64,000 nt of DNA, from assembly GCA_023055425.1 (NCBI GenBank), contig JALGPY010000004.1:59233718-59297717 (forward strand). Direction: 5' to 3'. The translations under genes were made by a program, and so were the position numbers. Under the pieces are notes generated by a model. It did no database searches, was not told the DNA's origin, and was given only the letters and a program-made list of their open reading frames with translations. The first letter of the stretch is position 1, and each line of letters begins with the position of its first letter. Source of the stretch: Linanthus parryae (lineage: Eukaryota > Streptophyta > Magnoliopsida > Ericales > Polemoniaceae). This document shows, in pieces, positions 35,227-45,545 of this stretch.

Positions 35227-35332
35227 AATAAATCAACATCGAAGGAGATTGTTGAAATCTACATGCTTTCCCACAATCAAAAATTTATCTAGGTGTATGA
35301 AAGGTGAAGTGAAATGGACAATGATGTAGGCT

Positions 35333-35341
35333 CTTTTTATA
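35333..35341 (-). promoter_or_regulatory. TATA-like box upstream of fold-back 2
   Basis: Minus strand TATAAAAAG. The same position relative to the other fold-back holds TATAAAACC (35646-35638). Confidence 0.4.
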
Positions 35342-35468
35342 CACAGTTGGGAAGTTGAGGGTTAGGAGAAGTTGAAAAGTTAAAATATGGACATGTGGGG
35401 TTGGGGGATTAATGGAGTTTAATAAATGCATGTTTATTAAGCTATGGTTTCCTCGATCTAGAATTAAG

Positions 35469-35546
35469 TATGTTCTTGCCACCTCCAGAAGCTTGTGTGT
35501 GACCATTCCATGCATCACAATGCTTCTGCAAGGGGCCAAGTACATA
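35469..35546 (-). ncRNA. Fold-back 3, 78 nt (MIRNA-like, unproven)
   Basis: The arms TATGTTCTTG...CAGAAGC and GCTTCTG...CAAGTACATA surround the loop CATTCCATGCATCACA. The loop is nearly that of fold-back 2, but the inner arms changed on both sides (GCAGCAT/ATGCTGC against CAGAAGC/GCTTCTG), keeping the pairing. A minus-strand TATAAAACC lies 92 nt upstream. Confidence 0.4.
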
Positions 35547-35637
35547 ACAGAGTCTTGACATCGATATGCTTGCCGATAAGCGAAAATTTATCTCGAATGA
35601 TGAAATGTGGAGTTAAATCAAAAAGGTTGTATACTCT

Positions 35638-35646
35638 GGTTTTATA
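35638..35646 (-). promoter_or_regulatory. TATA-like box upstream of fold-back 3
   Basis: Minus strand TATAAAACC. The target site of element C begins 5 bp upstream of it (35651), so the insertion cut this box from its former upstream DNA, now at 45541. Confidence 0.4.
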
Positions 35647-35650
35647 CAAA

Positions 35651-35655
35651 GTGGG
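35651..35655. repeat. Target-site duplication of element C, left
   Basis: GTGGG next to the LTR start at 35656; repeated at 45541-45545. Confidence 0.92.
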
Positions 35656-36932
35656 TGATAGTGTGAGTATGTTAATGCAGCTAAGATACTCTAGAAGGGG
35701 GGTTGAATAGAGTATGCCAACTTTTTGCAAAAATTGCTAGGAAGATGAAAACTTGTGCAAACAATGAAGGTCAAGACCTTGAAAACTAGTTCAAGGCCTT
35801 GGAGAGGATGAATAGTATAAAGCAGTATGCATTTTTCAAGGCCTTCAAAACAAGTTCAAACCCTTGAAAAATAGACAGTTTCGTTTGCTGCAAAAGCTTA
35901 TGAAAAAGAATGAACTGAAAATGCAAATGACAAGTGATTTATAGAGTTCAGTACACTTGGACATAAGTCTCTACCTAAGGGATTAGATCCCTACAGGATT
36001 TTCAACTCAATTCGTATTAATCAAAAGCTAAGCCCTAGAACTGAAGCCCAGAAAGTTCCCCTTACCCTGTTACAGCTTGTGGTTTTCCCTAACCTGTCTA
36101 GTACCTGCTCTAGCTAACTGATTAACTAAGAATTCTCTATTGTTCACATTCATCAATCCTTGAGAATAGATGTAGAGAAAATATAGAAAATTATCTACCA
36201 ATATAGCTCAATAGAGAAGTACACTTAGAGTAGAAAAACTGCAGTGAACTTCTGTGGAATGTACTGAGAGTTTGATGTTCTTCTTTTTTTCTTTGTCAAT
36301 CCAGAAACTTGTCTCTTAATTTTTCTCCTTGATTCTCGTATATCGTTGCTTCAAAGTGCGCTCTATTTAAACTGTTTGAAGCTCTACAAGTCTTCCCAGA
36401 TTTGCAGCAACAACTTCCTATTTTGTAGGCAACATCTTTAACTCTCTTTAACAGCCTTCTATAACGGATAGTTGATCACAATATTCAGAGATATTGTTTT
36501 GATCTTGTCCATAAGCAATCCGAGAAGCTATCATGAGTCTCTGATTGATCACAAGATCAAAATATCCAACTATTTCAAATCTGCACAAATTCAGTTTAGG
36601 AAAAAACCCTGCAAATATTGGAAACAAAAATTCCTACAAAATTAAGGTCAAACATATACTATTCTATGATCAAAACATGTTAGAATAATTTGTCTTTCAT
36701 CATCTATTAACAGTGAATCAAACGTATGAAAGATAGAGAGGGAATCAACTCAGAGAGTTTACAGAAAACTCCCCCTGAGAGTGTGCACAAAGATGAAGCA
36801 GTTTCAAGGCTTTGAATCCAATTTCAAGGCCAGCTATTTTCAAGAATTTGAGAATGATTCAAGGCTTTGTAATATGATTCAAGGCCTTGAAATAGCTGAG
36901 CTATTCCAAGCCTGGCACAACCTGATCTTACA
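35656..36932 (-). repeat. 3' LTR of element C
   Basis: Plus-strand edges TGATAGTGTG and CTGATCTTACA. The inverted repeat with six G is at 35686-35715; several TCAAGGCCTTGA-type palindromes occur, for example 36879-36890. Confidence 0.9.
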
Positions 36933-36943
36933 GTCTCCTCCTT
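36933..36943 (-). other. Polypurine tract of element C
   Basis: Minus strand AAGGAGGAGAC immediately before the LTR start TGTAAGATCAGG. Confidence 0.8.
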
Positions 36944-37183
36944 GATGAAAGACAAAACCAAATTCTGTTTGATCATTAGTCTCTGAAAAATAAACTGAAT
37001 AGTTAACAATTTATAAAATAGTAAAAGATCCAACTTATTTATAATACCAACTAAAACAGTTCAGCAAATAGAAAATAAACTAGAAATAAAAACTAATAAA
37101 ATCCTAGAATTGTCTCCGCCTTTTTAACTTTCATAAAAAAGATAGAAGATGTTTGATCAAGAGTCTGGAAAATTTTTAAAACT
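36944..37183 (-). other. 3' untranslated stretch of element C
   Basis: AT-rich, no coding signal; lies between the third ORF and the polypurine tract. Confidence 0.5.
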
Positions 37184-38785
37184 TTAAAACATTGAAGAAG
37201 AGAGTATGGTGAAGAAAGAGTAGGCAAGATTAAGGGGTTGGATCTTCATCTTCATCCTGATCTCCTTCCTCTTTCTCATTTTCTTCTTCATCAGTTTTGT
37301 CCTGCACTTCCTGTTCCTCTTCATTCCCACCAGCAACGGTTGCGTCTTCAGTCTTGTCCTTTGCAACAGCCTTTGGAGATTTCTTTTTGTTTTTCAGGGT
37401 AATCAGCATATCATCTGAGTCAGGGCTATTGGCTTCATCTTCTTCCTGTGAGGCCTATTCTGCTACCTGCTTTCCCTTATCTGAAACTGGAGTAACCTCT
37501 TCCTTATCTGAATACTCGCAAGGAAAAACCTTGTCAGTGTCTCCTTTCTTTGTACCTTCAACATCCTCAGGAACATCAAGCAAAGTCATGCTTCTGAAGA
37601 TGCTTTCCACCATGTACTTGACTTGCCCAATTTCACTTTTCAGTCCAAAAACAGTTGCTTTGAAATCCTCCAGGTAGAAGAGTCTGGTGAGCTTAGGGTA
37701 GGCTAATTCTTTAGGATTCAGCATACACCAAAAAGAACTCTTCTACAACATAGAGATATATTTAAGTTTCATGTGTTCCACCACATGCTTATTGACCATA
37801 CTACGGAAACCAATAAATCTTGAAGCAAAACCATCTAACCACTAACCTTTAGAGATGTTTGAGACAACCAAGTCTCATTTGGGGCTGAGTTCTTTGTTGA
37901 GGCTTGTGAACAGATCTTCAGTTCCTTCTCCAATAGACCTTCTGTTTGTGCTTCTGTCACCTTTCCTTTACCCTTTTCTGCCTGAGTTGCTTTCTTCTTC
38001 AGCTTCTTTGAACTATTAGGCTCTGGTTTCTTTTCTGTAACAACTTTCTTCTTCTTTTGTTATTCTGAAGAGGAGGTTGTAACCTTCTTGACCTTCTTCT
38101 TTGGTGGAGGAAGATCTTAAACTGCCTCTGCACTAGGAGTTCTGGAGCTAGAGTCTCCACTGAATTCTTGAACTTCACCCACTGCTGCTTTTCTTTTCTT
38201 CTATGAGACAGGTTTCGATCCTCCAGCCAGAAGAGTCTGGTGAGTTTAGGGTAGGCTAATTCTTTAGGATTCAGCATACACCACAAAGAACTCTTCTTCA
38301 ACATAGAGATGCACTTAAGTTTCATGTGTTCCACCACATGCTTATTGACCATACTACGGAAACCAATAGATCTTGAAGCAAAACCATCTAACCACTCACC
38401 TTTAGAGATGTTTGAGACAAACCAAGTCTCATCTGCGACTGAGTTATTTGTTGAGGCTTGTGAATAGATCTGCAGTGCGTTCTCAAATTGACCTTCTGTT
38501 TGTGCTTCTGTCAACTTTCCTTTACCCTTTTCTGCCTGAGTTGCTTTCTTCTTCAGCTTCTTTGAACTAGTAGGCTCTGGTTGCTTTTCTGTACCAGCTT
38601 TCTTCTTCTTTAGTTTTTTTTGAAGAGGAGGTTGAAATCTTCTTGACCTTCTTCTTTGGTGGAGGAAGATCTTGAACTGCCTCTGCACTAGGAGTTCTGG
38701 AGCTAGAGTCTCCAGTGACTTCTTGAACTTCACCCACTGCTGCTTTTCTTTTCTTCTCTGAGACAGGTTTCGATCCTCGAGCCAT
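37184..38785 (-). pseudogene. Third (env-position) ORF of element C, with internal duplication
   Basis: The start is the ATG at 38785 (MARGSKPVSEKKRKAAVGEVQE). The N-terminal part is basic and Pro/Lys-rich (LPPPKKKVKKISTSSSKK); a run of T near 38615 carries a frameshift. The conserved core follows: WLDGFASRSIGFRSMVNKHVVEHMKLKCISMLKK and ELAYPKLTRLF, the same family as the third ORF of A (PRLTRLFYL). A 553-bp direct duplication repeats N-terminus plus core. After the second core the frame enters an acidic tail (37184-37460). No signal peptide or membrane helix is seen. Length and frame are disrupted; the function is unknown. Confidence 0.6.
37681..38783 (-). repeat. 553-bp direct tandem duplication
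   Basis: Unit 37681-38233 is repeated at 38234-38783. Matching landmarks are AGTCTGGTGAG at 37681 and 38234, and GACAGGTTTCGATCCTC near 38210 and 38763. The copies differ by scattered substitutions and small gaps. Confidence 0.9.
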
Positions 38786-39263
38786 CTTGAATCTTTATGA
38801 GGCTCTCCTTGTCCTCATTAGGGTTTGGGAAAATAATAGAGAGAGGTGGAATGATACAAAATAAAGGAGAAGATAAGAAGATAAATATTCAAAGAGTTTG
38901 AGTTTCAAAAGGAAACTAGTATCTCTCTGATCTCAAAAGATTTACAATAATCAGAGGGATTTCAAATCTTTTGTGCCGTTAGAAAATAAATTATACTAAT
39001 ACTATTTTTGGAACACATTTTTTATAAGGGTAGGGGCTATATTAGGTAAATATCTACAGAGATATCACCCAACACAGAATGATCTAAGATTATTGACTAT
39101 TAGTGTAGCAGAATTATTTTCAAGGCTTTGAAAAGGTTTTCAAGGTCTTGAAAACTGTAACGGTGAAACAAGTAAAAGCCAAAGATTTGAACAGATTTTC
39201 AAACCTTTGAAAAATTATAAAGCTTACCTTTCTTACCTGATGCTCCCCCTGAACTAATGAATC
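38786..39263 (-). other. Spacer between pol and third ORF of element C
   Basis: Non-coding, with TCAAGGCTTTGA and TCAAGGTCTTGA at about 39120-39155; corresponds to 5793-6214 in element A. Confidence 0.6.
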
Positions 39264-42200
39264 TTAATTTAGCATTCCCAATTCCAATTTTAGAGCTGAG
39301 AACCTTTCATCTGCAATTTTCATGTTTGTAGCAACAAATTAAAGAACAATTTCGCCTTTCTCAGCATTATCTCTGGTGAAATGGTGTCAGACATCAATGT
39401 GCTTGGTTCTTTAGTGTTGCACTAGATTCTTTTTAATTGAAATTGCATTAGTGTTATCACACTTAATGGGTATGCTCCTGAAATCATATGCAACGTCTCT
39501 TAGCTGTTGAGCAATCCATAACACTTGTGAGCAGCATGCTCCTGCAGCTATATATTCAGCTTCAGCTGTTGATAGATCAACAGAAATATGTTTCTTGGAA
39601 TGCCAACTGATTAAGGATGATCCAATAAATTGTCAAGTTCCTGGAGTACTTTTCCTATCAAACTTGTAACTCGCAAAGTCAACATCTGAAAAACCATGTA
39701 AAGAGAAGTTAGAATGTCTTGGATACCAAAGCCCTAAGTCTTTGGTACCATTGAGATATCTGAATATTCTCTTCACAACAGTCAAGTGTGATTCTTTTGT
39801 ATCAGCTTGAAATCTAGAACACATACACACACTAAACATAATATATGGTTAGCTTGCTGTGAGATGGAGTAGTGATCCAATCATGCATCTATACTCTTTC
39901 ACATTGACACTCTTACCAGATTCATCCTTGTCTAAGGATAGTGTAGAACTCATAGGAGTCTTGGCTTCATTAAATTGAGCCATGCTATATTGGTTTAGTA
40001 AGTCTCTTGTGTACTTGCTTTGATTCAGAAAGATGTCCTTCTTCAATTGATGTATTTGAAGTCCTAAGAAGAAGTTCACTCTCTCATCATGCTCATTTCA
40101 AATTCCCTGCTCATAAAACTTGAGAATTCTCTGCACAATTGATCATTAGTAGCTCCAAAAAATATATCATCAAAATATATCTGAACTACAAGTAAATCTT
40201 TCTCATGAGTCTTTATGAAAAGATTCTTGTCTACTAAAGCTATTTTAAAATTATTTTCAAGCAAAACCTTTGACAGTCTTTCATACCAAGATCTTGGAGC
40301 TTGTTTCAAACCATCACGAGCTTTGTCAAGTTTGTAAACATGATCTGGAAACTTGTAATTTTCAAAACCAGGTGGTTGTGCAACATAAACTTCTTCTTGA
40401 AAATAGCCATTCAAGAAAGCACATTTTACATCCATTTGAAATAGTTTCATGTTCTTGTGAGATGCAAATGCAAGCAAAATTCTAATTGCTTCTAAACTGG
40501 CAACTGGAGAAAAAGTTTCCACATAAGAAATACCTTCTTATTGTTTGTAACCTTGAGCAACTAACCTTTCTTTGTTTCTGATCACATTGCCACTTTCATC
40601 CAACTTATTCATGAATACGTATCTGGTACCAATGACAGACTGGTTTGTAGGTTGAGGAACCAGGTTCGAAACCTTGTTCCTTTCAAACTCATTGAGTTCA
40701 ATTTGCACAGCAATGATCCAGTCTGCTTCTTGTAAAGCTTCCTTAATAGTTTTAGGTTCTACAAGAGAGATAAAAGCATTAATTGCACATAAGTTCTTCA
40801 ACTGTGATCTAGTTTGTGTACCAGTGGTTGGATCTGAGATGATATTATCAACTAGATGGGATGAGAGATATTTTTAATCTCTTTCTTGGAGACCATGTTT
40901 CAGGCTCTCCATAGATCTTCTCTGGTCTTGAAGTAGTGGCTTTGTAACTTGAATCCTTATGATCATCTTTTTCAAGGCTTTGAGGTTTACTTTCAAGGCC
41001 TTGAGCACCATTTTCAATGTCTTGAAAATGTATTCTATTTTCTTCTGAGCCTTTCTTGAATCCTAATGGATTCTCAGTCTCTTCCTCTGATTCATGCTTG
41101 TTCAAATTCAAGTCGGCAAAAATTTCACTCAAAGAACCATCATATCTTTCATCAAAAATAACATGAGTGCTCTCTTCAACCAGTTTGGTTCTTTTATTGT
41201 AAACTCTATAAGCTCTGCTATTCTGAGAGTAATCAAGAAATATACCTTCATCACTTCTTGTGTCAAACTTACCATGGTTGTCTTTTCCATTGTTGTGGAT
41301 AAAACAAGTACATCCAAAGGGTCTAAAATATGAAATGTTTGGCATTTTCCCTTGAAATAGTTCATAGGGGGTCATCTTCAGAATACGTCTGATCAAGCAC
41401 CTGTTGAAAATGTAGTTTGCTGTATTCACAGCTTCTGCCGAATAATGTTTTGGCAGCTTATTCTGAAGAAGAATTGTTCTCGACATATCTTCAAGAGTCC
41501 GGTTCTTTCTTTCAACAACACCATTATGTTGAGGAGTTCTTGGAGCAGAAAAGTTATGAGTAATACCATGCTTATCACAAAATGAATCAAATTCTAACTG
41601 ATCAAATTCTCTGCCATGATCACTTCTGATTGAAGCTACAGGTAGGTTTTTCAAATTTTGAAGTTCTCTGCAAATCTTTGAAAATTCAGAGAGTGCTTCT
41701 GATTTTTCTTTGAGAAACATAACCCGGGTATATCTAGAAAAATCATCTACTACAACTAGCATATACCTTTTACCTTTTGTAGTAGGAGTCCTCATAGGAC
41801 CACAGAGATCCATATGAAGTAGTTCAATAGGTCTAGTTGTACTTACAAACTTCTTTGGCCTGAAGGAACTTGTGGTATGTTTGCCTTGAGCACAGGCTTT
41901 GCACATTTCATCTTCTTTGAACTTGATGTATGGAAATCATCTTACCAAGTCTTTGTATACAACTTGTTCAAAGTATGCAAACTGATATGACCAAGCTTTC
42001 TGTGCCAAAGTTTTGAATCCTCTTTCAAGGTCTTGAGACACTTCAAACTTTCACCTGCAACTTTGTTAGTCTGAAAAGTATAAACATTGTTTGATCTAGA
42101 GGTTGTGAGAATGCAATCTCCTGATTTCTCATTTTTCACCAAACACTTCTCTTTATCAAAGATAACTTGGTTGCCATTATCACAAACTTGAGATACACTA

Positions 42201-42400
42201 AGCATATTTAATTTCAAACCTTCAACTAGATACACATCAGAAATAGAGTTTTATGAATTTGTACCAACTTTTCCAATACCAAGAATATTGCATTTTCCTT
42301 TGTCACCAAGTTTAATTGAACCTTCTGATTGCTCCTTCAATTCTGAGAATAGAGATCTCTTTCAAATCATATGTCTTGAGCAACCACTGTCCATAAACCA
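39264..42400 (-). pseudogene. pol: pol of element C
   Basis: The protease region is degraded (usual DSGCSRH near 42380). The flanking MYLVEGLKLNMLSVSQVCDNG is clear at 42235. GAG-pre-integrase HRKLGHISLHTLN is followed by a frameshift at about 41940. The integrase core in one 352-codon frame (41906-40848) has all three acids: DLCGP, SDHGREF and VVERKNR, ending in the copia C-terminal FHNNGKDN-type region. RT: ERLVAQGYKQ, then METFSPVASLEAIRILLAFASH and MDVKCAFLNGY. The catalytic box reads YFDD (Val to Phe). RNase H pieces lie at 40079-39264. The stop at 39264 is earlier than that of A. Several frameshifts remain. Confidence 0.85.
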
Positions 42401-42439
42401 CTTCCGTTCTTTAATATTTGTGACAACCTGCAAACACCA

Positions 42440-44196
42440 ATCACTTCCTTACCCGACTGTTAGAACAAATGTGGAATTTGGATTCATATTCAGGATCAAC
42501 CATGTTAGGTGGCCTAACCTCTTTAGGAACCCAAATCTGCTTAACTTGTTGTTTGAGTTGAAAAGGAAAAGTGTTCCTCATTATGTGAGGGTCTCTTCTT
42601 CTAAAAGGACAAGTCATCTTAACATGACCAGTTTTGCAGCAGTAATGATATGTAGGAGAAGTGACAGACTTTAAACTTCCTCCAGGAATCAAGTTCAACT
42701 TGTGTTCTGATCCAGCAAGCTTGACCTTGACCAATTTAGACTCTTGAAGTTTCTCAATAAAGTAGTCTTTTGTTTATCTAATTCATCAATTTGATGTTTT
42801 AGATTAACAAGGTTGTCACTCATTGAGGAGTTGTCAGTGACTACTTCCTTGACTTATGTTTTCAAGGCTTTGAAACTGGTTTTCAAGGCCTTGAAATCAC
42901 TATTAGTTTTCTTCTGAGAGATTTTGAGATTCTGATTTAGGCAAACAAGTTGTAAGTTTTCTTTTGCTTGCTCATGAAATTTTTCTTTCAAAAGTATGAT
43001 CTCTTTCATATAATCTTCCTCATTCAAAATCATTGTTCTAAGATACACTTAAAGAGCTTATTTTAGTTTTGAAATCAGACAATTTACCATTACCTCAATG
43101 TTCTTCTCAGAACTTTCATCATGCTTGGCCATGAAGCATAGGTTGGCATGTTCATCCTCAGATTCAGATTTACTAGAGCTATCCGAATCACTCCATGAAG
43201 CTATCATGGCTTTCTTTCTTCTGTCATGATCTTTCTTTTGAAAGCTCTTGCTTTTCTTGTGTGGACAATCTCTTATCAAGTGTCTTGCATCACCACATTC
43301 AAATAAGTTCATAAATTTTGATTTATTTTGTGAAGAGGACTTACCTTTGTAGTCCTTGCTGCTGGATGATCTATGCCTTTCTCTGTTGAAATATTTGTTT
43401 CCCAAGTTTTTCTTCATTTTGAGAATCCGTGTCAAGGATTTGGAAATTAAGGCAATTGGATCATCATCATCACCATCCTCAGTGTCAAGGGCTTTGAGAG
43501 CTAAGTTGTTGACAACATCTGGGAGTTATCCATCAAATTTATTCATAGATATCTCATGTTTCAGGAGCTTCCCTTGTAGGTCATCAAGTTGTAGAGTTGA
43601 GAGATTCTGAGCTTCTTCAATAGTTGTGGTCTTTGGTTCCCATTTTGAGTTTGGAAGACTTCTGAGAATCTTCCTCACCTTTTCTTCATTCGAAAACTGT
43701 TTTCCCAGTGAATCAAGGTTGTTGACAATATCAGTGAACCTCTTGAACATGTCTCTGATGGACTCATCTGCATTCATCTTAAACAGCTCATATTGCCTAA
43801 GATAAATGTTGATCTTGGTTTGCTTGACTTGAGTGGTTCTTTCAAGGTAACCACAAGCTTATCCGAGATTTCGTTAGCAGTTGTGCATCCAGAGATCCTG
43901 TTGAATTCATATGTACTCAAAGCACAATACAAATTGTTAATAGCTTTGTAGATCCTAGAAGATTGCTCTAATTCAGAAGAGGAGAGTGGGTCATCTATTT
44001 TGGGAGTTCTGATCCCATCTTTCTCTGTGTAGAAAGTATGAGGTCCATTTTGGATAATGGTCCAAAGCTCTATATCTTGATCAATGATGAACATTTTCAT
44101 AAGGGCTTTCCAGTGAGAAAAATTTTCTCCGCAAAATAGAGGACGTTTGTTAGCAGCTCTTCCTTGTGAGAAACCACCATCACCTGCAGTAATCAT
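42440..44196 (-). pseudogene. gag: gag of element C
   Basis: The start is taken at the ATG at 44196 (MITAGDGGFSQG). KRPLFCGENFSHWKALMKMFIIDQDIELW and the capsid (DMFKRFTDIVNNLDSLGKQF, LRSLPNSKWEPK) follow. The first CCHC knuckle near 43310 reads LFECGDARHLIRDC, the first Cys replaced by Leu. A second knuckle near 42640 (YHYCCKTGHVKMTC) also lacks its first Cys. Near 42855-42895 two neighbouring palindromes encode FKALKT twice. Frameshifts lie near 43775, 43500 and 43050. Confidence 0.8.
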
Positions 44197-44230
44197 GATC
44201 ACCAGATGGTTAAATCTTATACAGTGATAC

Positions 44231-44244
44231 AAGCTCTGATACCA
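44231..44244 (-). other. Primer-binding site of element C
   Basis: TGGTATCAGAGCTT on the minus strand, initiator tRNA-Met type, two bases from the LTR. Confidence 0.88.
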
Positions 44245-44246
44245 AT

Positions 44247-45540
44247 TGAAAGTGTGATTATGCATATGTTAATGCAGCTAAGATACTCTAGAGGGGGGGG
44301 GGGTTGAATAGAGTATGCCAACTTTTTGAAAAACTTGCTAGGAAGTTGAAAACTTGTGCAAACAATGAAGTTCAAGGCCTTGAAGACCAGTTCAAGCCCT
44401 TGGAGAGGATGCAGACTGTATGAAGCCAGAATGCCTTTTTAAATGCCTTGAAAACAAGTTCAAACCCTTGAAAAATAGACAGTTTTGTGTGCTGCAAAAG
44501 CTTATGAAAAGAATGAACTGAAAATGCAAATGACAAGTGATTTATAGAGTTCAGCCCAGTTGGACCTACGTCTCTACCTCAGGGATTAGATCCATGCAGG
44601 ATTTTCAACTCAATTCTTATAATAAAAACTAAGCCCTAGAACTCAAGCCAAGAGAGTTCCCTTACTCTGTTACAACTTGCGGTTTTCCCTAACCTGTCTA
44701 TTAACTGCTCTAGCTAACTGATTAACTAAGAATTCTTTATTGTTCACTTTGAACAATCCTTGAGAATAGATGTACAGAAAATACAGAAAATGATCTACCA
44801 ATACAGCTCAATACAGAAGTACACTTAGAGTAGAAAAACTGCACTGAAAATGCAGTGAACTTCTGTTGAATGGATTGAGAGTTTGATGTTCTTCTTTTTT
44901 ACTTTGTCAATCTAGAAACTTGTATATTTCCTTTTCCCGTTGAGTCTCGTATATTGTTGCTTCAAAGTGAGCTCTATTTAAACTGTTTAAAGTCTGCAAA
45001 TCTTCCCAAATTTTCAGCAACCACTTCTGATTTTGTAAGCAACAGCTTTGACTCTCTTTAACAGCCTTCTCCAACAGATAGTTGATCACAATCTTCAAAG
45101 ATATTGTTGTGATCTTGTCCATAAGCAATCTGAGAAGCTGTCATGAGTCTCTGATTGATCACAAGATCAAATATCCAACTATTTCCAAATCTTCACAAAT
45201 TCAGTTTAGGAAACAATCCTGCAAATATTGGAAACAAAAATTCCTGCAAAATTAAGGTCAAACAGATGATATTCTACGATCAAAACATGTTAGAATAATT
45301 TGTCTTTCATCATCTAATAACAGTGAATTAAACGTATGAAAGATAGAGAGGGAATCAACTCTGAGAGTTTACAGAAAACTCCCCCTGAGAGTGTGCTCAC
45401 AGGTTAAGCAGTTTCAAGGCTTTGAATCCAATTTCAAGGCCTTGAAAATAGCGCCTCTGAGACTGATTGAAGGTTTGAAAGTTGTTTCAAGGACTTGAAA
45501 TAGCTGAGCTATTCCAAGCCTTGCACAACCTGATCTTACA
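44247..45540 (-). repeat. 5' LTR of element C
   Basis: 1294 bp, plus-strand edges TGAAAGTGTG and CTGATCTTACA. The inverted repeat at 44283-44316 has 11 G in its loop against 6 in the 3' LTR. Exact TCAAGGCCTTGA copies lie at 44372-44383 and 45434-45445. Confidence 0.9.
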
Positions 45541-45545
45541 GTGGG
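45541..45545. repeat. Target-site duplication of element C, right
   Basis: GTGGG, identical to 35651-35655. Confidence 0.92.

Larger units (their letters stand above)
35656..45540 (-). mobile_element. Element C: full-length Sirevirus/Maximus-like Ty1/copia
   Basis: A 9.9-kb element with both LTRs, a GTGGG target duplication, primer-binding site, gag, pol, third ORF and polypurine tract. The LTRs (1277 and 1294 bp) differ at roughly one base in ten by eye, so the insertion is not recent. Removing the element and one GTGGG restores a continuous copy of the 320-bp hairpin unit. The coding regions contain frameshifts, but the integrase core keeps its acids. Confidence 0.93.
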
